From Ruaniaceae bacterium KH17 (GTDB taxonomy: Bacteria > Actinomycetota > Actinomycetes > Actinomycetales > Actinomycetaceae): 64,000 nucleotides of DNA. Below are positions 57,584 through 64,000 of the stretch, one piece after another; position 1 is the first letter of the stretch, and each line of letters opens with the position of its first letter. The stretch spans positions 1 to 64,000 of the forward strand of contig FZQV01000008.1 in NCBI GenBank assembly GCA_900199505.1, given 5' to 3'. Below the pieces are notes generated by a model. The model ran no database searches. It saw nothing but the letters and a program-made list of their open reading frames with translations, and was not told where the DNA came from. Position numbers and translations under genes: made by a program.

Positions 57584-58816
57584 CTAGCGGCCTTTCCGGA
57601 GACGTCCGCCCATCACGGCGAGTGAATTGCGCACCGCTCGGGTACGGGATGACAGCGCTGCCTGTGCGCCCGGCTCGCTGCGCGCGAATGAGAGCATGAT
57701 GCCGAGCGCGATCAGCGTGGCGATCATCGACGAGCCGCCGGCCGAGACGAATGGCAACGGCACACCGAACACGGGCAGAATGCCCACGACGACGGCGATG
57801 TTCATCAGCGCTTGACCGATCAACCAGGCGGTCACCCCTGCCGTGGCGATCTTCACGAACGGATCGGGGTGGCGGGAGATCATTCGCATCAGTCCGGCAG
57901 CGAGAATCCCAAACTGAGCGAGCACGAGGAGTGTGCCCACGAGGCCGAGTTCCTCGCCAAGGATCGCGAAGATGAAGTCGTTGTGGGCTTCCGGGAGATA
58001 GCTCCACTTCTCGTGTGATGCTCCCAGCCCGACGCCGGTCACCCCGCCACTTCCCAGACCCCACAACCCGTGCATGGACTGGTAGCCGAGATCCGTTGGG
58101 TCATCCTCCGGACCCATCCCGAGGAAGTTGAGGATGCGCTGTGTGCGCGATTCGGACATCGCGATGAACATCGTCAAGGGCGCGACACCGAGTATGCCGA
58201 GGCCCACGAACCACCGAATTGGCAGGCCGGCGACGAACATCGCGCCCACCACGATCAGGATCAGGACGAGCGACGTGCCCATGTCGTGGCCGTACAGAAC
58301 CAAGCCAATTGCGGCGAGTGAACCCGCGAGCGCGGTCAGGATGACCCGCCATTCACTCATTCGCGATACGCGGGTACCGAGATACCAGCCGAGCCCGAGA
58401 GCAAGGCCGATCTTCAGGAACTCGGACGGCTGCACCACCTGGCTGGTTCCCGGAATCTTGATCCAGTTCGTGTTGCCACCCACGGACTTCGCCAACGGCG
58501 TGAAGATCAGCATCTGCAAGCCCACCGCGCCAAGGAACGCGAGCGGCGCCAGCTTCTTGTACACGCGCATCGGGAGCGCGGCGGCAAGACCCGCCAACGG
58601 CAAACCAATCAGAACGAACTTTGCCTGCCCCATGAACTGCGCGAACGGATCGCCGTCGTTCACTTTGATCGAGTTGATCGTGGTGGCCGAGAGCACGATC
58701 ACCGTGCCCAGTGTCAGAAGGAGCAGAGCCGCGCCCGCAATCAAGTAGAAGCTAAGCGCGCCCGGGTCCGAGGTGGCACGCGCGGGCTCCGTGCGCCGCG
58801 CTGTTGCCGTGCTCAT
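57584..58816 (-). CDS. ftsW: FtsW/RodA-type septal glycosyltransferase
   Basis: 410 aa SEDS protein with about ten membrane segments. QPSEFLKIGLALGLGWYLG (about 130-148), GHDMGTSLVL near 178, and LPFVSAGGSSMIATLIALG near 345-363 are family-typical. Polymerises lipid II together with FtsI. The start overlaps the murD stop by 4 bp. Confidence 0.95.
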   Translation of the reverse strand: MSTATARRTEPARATSDPGALSFYLIAGAALLLLTLGTVIVLSATTINSIKVNDGDPFAQFMGQAKFVLIGLPLAGLAAALPMRVYKKLAPLAFLGAVGLQMLIFTPLAKSVGGNTNWIKIPGTSQVVQPSEFLKIGLALGLGWYLGTRVSRMSEWRVILTALAGSLAAIGLVLYGHDMGTSLVLILIVVGAMFVAGLPIRWFVGLGILGVAPLTMFIAMSESRTQRILNFLGMGPEDDPTDLGYQSMHGLWGLGSGGVTGVGLGASHEKWSYLPEAHNDFIFAILGEELGLVGTLLVLAQFGILAAGLMRMISRHPDPFVKIATAGVTAWLIGQALMNIAVVVGILPVFGVPLPFVSAGGSSMIATLIALGIMLSFARSEPGAQAALSSRTRAVRNSLAVMGGRLRKGR

Positions 58817-60207
58817 CTCCGCTCCTTCACCGCCTCAGCGAATCGATCGCCGCGCTCCTCGTAATTCCTGAACTGGTCCATGGAGGCACACGCCGGGGCG
58901 AGCAGCACGGTGTCTCCGGGCCGCGCGAGCCGGCTCGCGGCATCCACCGCCAGTCGCATGACCTCTCCATGGTCCGATGTCTCGACCTCGATCCGCGGGA
59001 CATCCGGCGCGTGTCGCCGGAGGGCATCGAGGATCGGGCCCTTGTCGACACCAATCACGACCACCCCACGGAGCCGGTCGCGGACCGTTTCCACGAGGCC
59101 GTCGAAGGCCTGCCCCTTGGCCAGGCCACCGGCGATCCACACGCAGCTTTCCGGCTCCTGTGCGATCAGCGAGGCCTGCGCCGCGTGCCAATTGGTAGCC
59201 TTCGAATCGTCCACGTAGTTGACGCCATCGAGCTCGCCGACGACCTGGATCCGGTGCGAGACGGGCCGGAAGGCGCGTAGCCCCGCACGGACGGCCTCCG
59301 GATCGATGCCGTACGCACGGGTGAGCGCCGCGGACACGATCGCATTCGACGCAACGTGCGGCGCCACCGAGTCATACCCGAGGAAGTCATCGAGCGTGGC
59401 TAGCTCCACGGCCGGCGAAGCGAACGCGCGATCGACGATCATGTTCTCCACCATCCCAATGTCGCCCGGCCCGGGAGTGCCTAGGGTGGCCCCGACAGCG
59501 CGTGCGCCCTCGACGACGTCGGCCTCTTCGACCATCATTCGGGTATCGGGATCGGTGTAGATACAGGCGCGCTGGGTGCGCTCGTAGACCTTCGCCTTAT
59601 TGGCGACATAGTTCTCATAGGTGCCGAACCAGTCGATGTGATCCGGTGCCACGTTGAGGCACACCGATGCCAGCGGCGAGATGGTGTGCGAGGAGTACAG
59701 CTGCAACGCGGAGATCTCCACCACCAGGGCATCCACGCCCCCACTCGCCGCGATCTCGACGATCGGCACGCCCACATTCCCCACCGCAGGAGCCTTCAGC
59801 CCTGCGGTCTCGAGGATCGTGGAGGCCATCGAGACCACCGTGGTCTTGCCGTTCGTACCGGTCACGTTCAGCCACGGCGCCGCCGTGCCGTTCTCGGCTC
59901 CCGCGCGAAGTTGCCACGCGAGCTCCATGTCGCTCCAGATCGGGATGCCACGTTCCCGCGCCAGTGCGTAGATGGGCGCGTGCGAGGGGACGCCGGGTGA
60001 GATGACCACCAGATCGGTCTCCGTCAGCGCGGCCTCGGCCAACGCCGTCGGATCGGAGATCGCGCACAGGTCAAGACCCGGCGCGCGAATCGCGTCCACC
60101 GCCTCCTCGCGCGCATCGAAGCCACGCACGCTCGCACCTTTAGAGCGGAGCACATCGATCGCGGACTGCCCGGTCATTGCCAGGCCGACGACGGACACTC
60201 GCCTCAT
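58813..60207 (-). CDS. murD: UDP-N-acetylmuramoylalanine--D-glutamate ligase
   Basis: 464 aa from ATG 60207 (ATGA overlap with mraY; the upstream ATG 60222 lies inside mraY). [15 protein letters not shown] at the N-terminus, ATP site [13 protein letters not shown] (about 115-127), [11 protein letters not shown] and [10 protein letters not shown] near 330. Adds D-Glu. Confidence 0.96.
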   Translation of the reverse strand: MRRVSVVGLAMTGQSAIDVLRSKGASVRGFDAREEAVDAIRAPGLDLCAISDPTALAEAALTETDLVVISPGVPSHAPIYALARERGIPIWSDMELAWQLRAGAENGTAAPWLNVTGTNGKTTVVSMASTILETAGLKAPAVGNVGVPIVEIAASGGVDALVVEISALQLYSSHTISPLASVCLNVAPDHIDWFGTYENYVANKAKVYERTQRACIYTDPDTRMMVEEADVVEGARAVGATLGTPGPGDIGMVENMIVDRAFASPAVELATLDDFLGYDSVAPHVASNAIVSAALTRAYGIDPEAVRAGLRAFRPVSHRIQVVGELDGVNYVDDSKATNWHAAQASLIAQEPESCVWIAGGLAKGQAFDGLVETVRDRLRGVVVIGVDKGPILDALRRHAPDVPRIEVETSDHGEVMRLAVDAASRLARPGDTVLLAPACASMDQFRNYEERGDRFAEAVKERR

Positions 60208-61292
60208 GAGAAAGTCAACCATTCGGCGTAGAAGACGCCCGCGCCGAGGGCAACGAAGAGTCCCGCGATGAGCCAGAACCGGATCACGATCGTGACCTCG
60301 CCCCAGCCTTTCAACTCGAAGTGATGATGCAGTGGGGCCATCAGGAAGATGCGTCTACCACCCGTGAGCTTGAAGAAGCCGATCTGGAGCACCGAGCTCA
60401 TCACGACAACCACGAAGAGGCCGCCGATCAGGACACCGAGGAACTCGGTGCGGGTAAGGATCGTTATTCCGGCGACGGCGCCACCGAGCGCCAGCGATCC
60501 TGTGTCACCCATGAAGATCTGGGCGGGCGAGGCGTTCCACCAGAGGAAGCCGAAACACGCACCGGCGATCGCGGCACACAGAATCGCCAAGTCGCGCGGA
60601 TCGCGCACCTCGTAGCAGCCCAGCGTGGGCTCGGCGAGGTACTGGCAGGACTGGCTGGACTGGAAGAAGGTGATCAGGGTGTATGCGAGGAACACGAAGA
60701 TCGAGGCGCCCGTCGCGAGTCCGTCGAGGCCATCGGTGAGATTGACGGCGTTCGACCAGGCCGTGATCAGGAAGTTCGCCCAGATCACGAACAGGACGAT
60801 TCCGATTCCGATCCCCCAGTGGGCCAAATCGATCCCGGTGTCACGAACGACGGAGATCTGCGTGGATGCGGGCCGGCGCAGGTTCTGGTTCGGGAACTGA
60901 AGTGCGAGGATCGCCCAGGTGATGCCCACGGCGGCCTGCCCGATCATTTTGCCGAGCGGATTGAGCCCGAGAGAGCGCTCTCGTGAGATCTTGATGTAGT
61001 CGTCGAGGAAGCCGATCAGTCCAAGCCCCACGATCAGGTAGAGCATCAGCAGCCCCGAGGCGTCCGGCGCCTTACCGGTGAGCACATTGCCCAGCAGGTA
61101 CCCGACGACAACCGCCACGATGATGACCACGCCGCCCATCGTGGGGGTGCCGCGCTTCGTCATGTGCGTTGTGGGGCCATCCTCACGGATGTACTGGCCG
61201 TAGTTCTGGCGAACGAGGAGTCGAATGAATAGTGGCGTCCCGAGCAGGGTGATCACCATGGCGATCGCGGCGCTGACAAGGATCGAGATCAT
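60204..61292 (-). CDS. mraY: Phospho-N-acetylmuramoyl-pentapeptide transferase
   Basis: 362 aa, ten membrane segments. GTPTMGG (about 49-55), FLDDYIK with the catalytic Asp pair (about 95-101), [13 protein letters not shown] (about 184-196), [11 protein letters not shown] (about 262) and [11 protein letters not shown] (about 322). ATG 61292 overlaps the murF stop and has AGGAG 8 nt upstream, so it is preferred over ATG 61301. Makes lipid I. An extracytoplasmic loop with two cysteines (near 220-235) is usual in actinobacteria. Confidence 0.96.
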   Translation of the reverse strand: MISILVSAAIAMVITLLGTPLFIRLLVRQNYGQYIREDGPTTHMTKRGTPTMGGVVIIVAVVVGYLLGNVLTGKAPDASGLLMLYLIVGLGLIGFLDDYIKISRERSLGLNPLGKMIGQAAVGITWAILALQFPNQNLRRPASTQISVVRDTGIDLAHWGIGIGIVLFVIWANFLITAWSNAVNLTDGLDGLATGASIFVFLAYTLITFFQSSQSCQYLAEPTLGCYEVRDPRDLAILCAAIAGACFGFLWWNASPAQIFMGDTGSLALGGAVAGITILTRTEFLGVLIGGLFVVVVMSSVLQIGFFKLTGGRRIFLMAPLHHHFELKGWGEVTIVIRFWLIAGLFVALGAGVFYAEWLTFS

Positions 61293-62617
61293 GAAATCCA
61301 CTCCTGAGCCACTTCGTGGAGCCGCGCGCCATTTGAAGACTTAAAGAGCAGCACGTCGCCCGAGCGTACCTGCTCAGCGAGCGCGGCGCGAATGCCGTCG
61401 AGATCCTGGTGGATGTGAGTCTCGATCCCTGCGGGCGCAATTGTGGCCGCGATCGGGCCGAGCAGATGGACGATCTCGACGTGTCGCGCGGCAAGCAATT
61501 CCCCGACCGCCCGGTGCTCCGCCTCGGAGACATCACCCAACTCGAGCATCGGCCCCAGCACAGCGACCGTGCGGCGTCCGCGCCCGATCCGTGCGAGAGC
61601 CTCGATGCCGGACGCCATCGACTGGGGGTTCGCGTTGTAGGAATCGTCGATCACCGTGACTCCATCCGCGCGCTCCACCACGTGCATGCGATGCGGGCTC
61701 GCGGCGACTTGGTCCGAGAGCCGCGCTGCGATCTCCTCGGTGGCGATTCCCACACTCATCGCAGCCGCTGCTGCCGCGAGCGCATTCGCAACGTGATGTG
61801 CCCCCACCAGTCCGAGTTCGACTGGTGCGATTCCGAAAGGCGTGACGAGGTCGAATGACGCGTGATCGCCGGAGTCGAGCCGGAGATTCTCGGCACGCAC
61901 CTCCGCGTCCGCCCCGAAGAACACCACATCGTCCGCGAGCGATGCCATCCCCGCGACCCGCGGATCGTCGGCGTTCAAGACCGCCGTCCCGCCCGGAGTC
62001 AGGCCCTGGATGAGCTCCGACTTCGCCTTCGCAACGGCGCCCACGGTCCCGAACTTCTCCAGGTGCGCGCTCCCAACGGCCAACACAATCCCGAGGTCCG
62101 GAGGCACTAACGATGTGAGGTAGGCGAGGTCTCCAACGCGATCCGCACCCATCTCAAGCACGAGATAGCGCGTCTCAGGGGTGCAACGCAGGCACGTGAG
62201 TGGAACGCCAAGCTCATTGTTCAGCGACTTCTCACTCGCCACCGTTGGCCCCGGGAGTATCCCGGCGAGGAGGTCCTTTGTCGTGGTCTTGCCCATCGAA
62301 CCCGTGACCGCGAGCACCGTGAGATGGCGCCTGTTTGCCGCAACGTGGGCGGCCGCGAGCTTTCCCAACGCCACCGGAACGTCGTCGACCACGATCAACG
62401 GACTCGCATCGACGCGCTCGCTCACAAGGGCAACCCCCGCCCCACCAGCCAGCGCCGGAGCCACATACTGATGCCCGTTCACGCGCTCCCCCGCCACCGC
62501 GGCAAAGATCCCACCCGAGGGAACATCACGCGAGTCAAACGAGGCCTCGACGCTCACCTGGGCGTCGTCGCCCACGAGTGTGCCGGAGACGATCTCGGCA
62601 ACGTGGCTGAGCTTCAC
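61289..62617 (-). CDS. murF: UDP-MurNAc-tripeptide--D-alanyl-D-alanine ligase
   Basis: 442 aa Mur ligase. ATP site [13 protein letters not shown] (about 105-117), [11 protein letters not shown], and [13 protein letters not shown] (about 323-335). Adds D-Ala-D-Ala. Overlaps ftsI upstream by 4 bp and mraY downstream by 4 bp. Confidence 0.96.
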   Translation of the reverse strand: MKLSHVAEIVSGTLVGDDAQVSVEASFDSRDVPSGGIFAAVAGERVNGHQYVAPALAGGAGVALVSERVDASPLIVVDDVPVALGKLAAAHVAANRRHLTVLAVTGSMGKTTTKDLLAGILPGPTVASEKSLNNELGVPLTCLRCTPETRYLVLEMGADRVGDLAYLTSLVPPDLGIVLAVGSAHLEKFGTVGAVAKAKSELIQGLTPGGTAVLNADDPRVAGMASLADDVVFFGADAEVRAENLRLDSGDHASFDLVTPFGIAPVELGLVGAHHVANALAAAAAAMSVGIATEEIAARLSDQVAASPHRMHVVERADGVTVIDDSYNANPQSMASGIEALARIGRGRRTVAVLGPMLELGDVSEAEHRAVGELLAARHVEIVHLLGPIAATIAPAGIETHIHQDLDGIRAALAEQVRSGDVLLFKSSNGARLHEVAQEWIS

Positions 62618-64000
62618 TCGTCCTCCTCGATCAGTAGCGGGAACTGGGGTGCCTCACCTTGCGACGGTTCCACCCCGTAAGTATGCAACGCGAACTCGGC
62701 AACCTCCTTGAAGACGGGTGCGGAGACGATGTTTCCCGTGAGCGTTGGATCCGGCTTATAGGCGACAACGGCCAGTGCAAAGCGTGGGTTGTCGGCCGGC
62801 ACCACACCCACGAAATTCGTGACGACCTGGGTGAGCCTACCGTTCGCGTCCGAGGTCTGCGCCGTTCCCGTCTTACCCGCGACTCGGAAACCATCGATAT
62901 ACGCTTTGGTGCCCGTCCCGCCCTCCTGGGGGATCGACTCCATCATGCCGAGAAGGGTCGCAGCGGAGTCCTCGGTGATGACCTGCCTCGGCTCGCTCCG
63001 CTCGGGGACCGTGACCGTACCGTCCGGGTGTGTGATCTGCTCAACGAGGTACGGCGCGTGATACACCCCACCGCTTCCGATCGTCGCCACCATCGCGGCG
63101 TTCTGCACCAAGGTCACGGCATAGGCTTGGCCGAACATCGTGGTGAGGCGGGAGCGTCCGTCCCACGTATCCCACGGCGTCAGGATTCCGGCGCTCTCGC
63201 CCGCGAGCCCGATATCCACTTTCTGCCCGAAGCCGAAAGCCCTCATGTAGTTGTAGCGGGTCTCGTCGCTCATCATGGTGCCGATTTGAACGGTGCCGAC
63301 ATTCGAGGATTTCGCGAGCACGCCCGTCGCCGTCATCTTCCAGTTGGGGTGGTCCATGACGTCATTGATGACCTGGCCGTCGATGGTCTCCCTCGATGAA
63401 CCTTCGACGACGGTGTACTCGTCCACCACCCCTTCGTTGATCGCGGCCGCCATGGTGAGGAGCTTGCCCGTGGAACCGGGTTCATACGGGGAGGAGACCG
63501 AACGGGCAGTGTTGCGCGCGCTCGCGGGGCTCGCTGAAGGATTCGAGGGATCGACCATGCCAGATTCAGCCAGTGCAACGAGCCCGTGCGTCTGAAGATC
63601 GATGACGGCGACGCCTGCCCATTCGGCGCCGTACTTGCTGACGTTCTCGTCGAGTGCCTCCTGCGCCACAAACTGCACATCTCGATTGATCGAGAGCTGT
63701 ACGGTATCCCCAGCAACTGACGCCTCGCTGTCACTCGTCCCCGTGGGGATCACCTGACCGCCTCGCCCGATCTCCACAGTTTCGTAGCCATCGGTTCCGG
63801 TGAGCGCATCGTTGAAGCTGTACTCGACTCCGGCGAGCGGCTCGCCATCCTTGCCGACATAGCCCACAAGGTTTCCGGCGGTGTTCCCGTTCGGGTAGAG
63901 CCGCTCCGAGACCCGCTCCGGCTCGATTCCGGGGATACCAAGAGATCGAATCTCACGCCACACTGTGGGCTCAACGCTCTTCTTGAGATAGACCCAGGTG
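62614..64000 (-). CDS. ftsI: Penicillin-binding protein 3 / FtsI transpeptidase (5' part beyond window)
   Basis: Open to the right edge; the frame continues upstream of the internal GTG at 63963 to position 64000 without stop, so the signal-anchor and first part of the dimerisation domain are missing. Seen: dimerisation-domain segment ERLYPNGNTAGNLVGYVG, active-site serine in YEPGSTGKLLTM (SxxK), SxN as KSSNVG, and KTG as GKTGTAQT. Class B PBP that cross-links septal peptidoglycan with FtsW. Ends in an acidic tail (LLIEEDE). Confidence 0.96.
   Translation of the reverse strand, partial: TWVYLKKSVEPTVWREIRSLGIPGIEPERVSERLYPNGNTAGNLVGYVGKDGEPLAGVEYSFNDALTGTDGYETVEIGRGGQVIPTGTSDSEASVAGDTVQLSINRDVQFVAQEALDENVSKYGAEWAGVAVIDLQTHGLVALAESGMVDPSNPSASPASARNTARSVSSPYEPGSTGKLLTMAAAINEGVVDEYTVVEGSSRETIDGQVINDVMDHPNWKMTATGVLAKSSNVGTVQIGTMMSDETRYNYMRAFGFGQKVDIGLAGESAGILTPWDTWDGRSRLTTMFGQAYAVTLVQNAAMVATIGSGGVYHAPYLVEQITHPDGTVTVPERSEPRQVITEDSAATLLGMMESIPQEGGTGTKAYIDGFRVAGKTGTAQTSDANGRLTQVVTNFVGVVPADNPRFALAVVAYKPDPTLTGNIVSAPVFKEVAEFALHTYGVEPSQGEAPQFPLLIEEDE

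Noticed and set aside
56472-58064. 530-codon murG frame
   Set aside because: The extension is ftsW in another frame; ATG 57581 gives the normal MurG N-terminus.

Overview
This is a high-GC actinobacterial chromosome segment. The evidence is an FtsZ/SepF/YggT/DivIVA(Wag31) division cluster, a PriA-like HisA, an argCJBD-type cluster with its own ArgR, infC with a rare start codon, many 4-base stop/start overlaps, and several apparently leaderless genes. Arginine deiminase next to biosynthetic arg genes would fit an Actinomycetaceae-like organism, but the genus cannot be fixed from the sequence alone. Almost everything is on the minus strand.

Layout. 1-602: N-terminal part of an Arg/Gly/Tyr repeat protein that runs off the left edge. 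0.8-4.9 kb: putative secreted-peptide export cassette 1 (small secreted protein, lipoprotein, decayed lipoprotein copy, adaptor protein, ABC ATPase, ABC permease). 5.1-7.9 kb: tyrS, a VOC gene remnant, a tandem AHSA1 protein and its ArsR regulator. 8.0-18.0 kb: arginine genes in transcription order argC-J-B-D-G-arcA-F-R, then argH between two copies of a short hairpin repeat. 18.1-19.1 kb: a quinone oxidoreductase. 19.1-25.1 kb: cassette 2, paralogous to cassette 1 gene by gene, followed by a divergent two-component system whose kinase carries an in-frame 9-bp tandem repeat. 25.1-29.9 kb: flavodoxin-like protein, SDR, pheT, pheS. 30-33.8 kb: plus-strand CBS protein, PfkB kinase and cytoplasmic GH13 enzyme, then a zinc alcohol dehydrogenase. 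33.9-34.2 kb: a 259-bp non-autonomous ISL3-type remnant. 34.2-36.4 kb: rRNA methyltransferase, rplT, rpmI, infC with an attenuator-like leader. 36.5-42.1 kb: hisD-C-B-(unknown)-H-A followed by an SseB-like gene. 42.1-45.6 kb: dnaE. 45.8-48.8 kb: accessory island with a duplicated divergent module (small coiled-coil ORF against a DUF6308-like gene, one copy frameshifted) and two 47-nt palindromes. 48.8-64 kb: GNAT, rluD, lspA, then the division and cell-wall cluster divIVA-yggT-sepF-pgeF-ftsZ-ftsQ-murC-murG-ftsW-murD-mraY-murF-ftsI (partial), transcribed from ftsI towards divIVA.

The most interesting content is the pair of paralogous peptide/lipoprotein/adaptor/ABC cassettes bracketing the tyrS-arginine region. 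They share gene order, matching gene sizes and an identically placed adaptor/ATPase overlap; only the second has a neighbouring two-component system. They look like an export, sensing or self-protection system for small Cys-containing secreted proteins, which is inference. Secondary points are the shuffled arginine cluster with embedded arcA and an ARG-box-like operator on the argC -10, a family of leaderless-type promoters (TANNNT, 6-7 nt, start codon), and several palindromic repeats of unknown role. No tRNA or rRNA gene and no CRISPR array was recognised.
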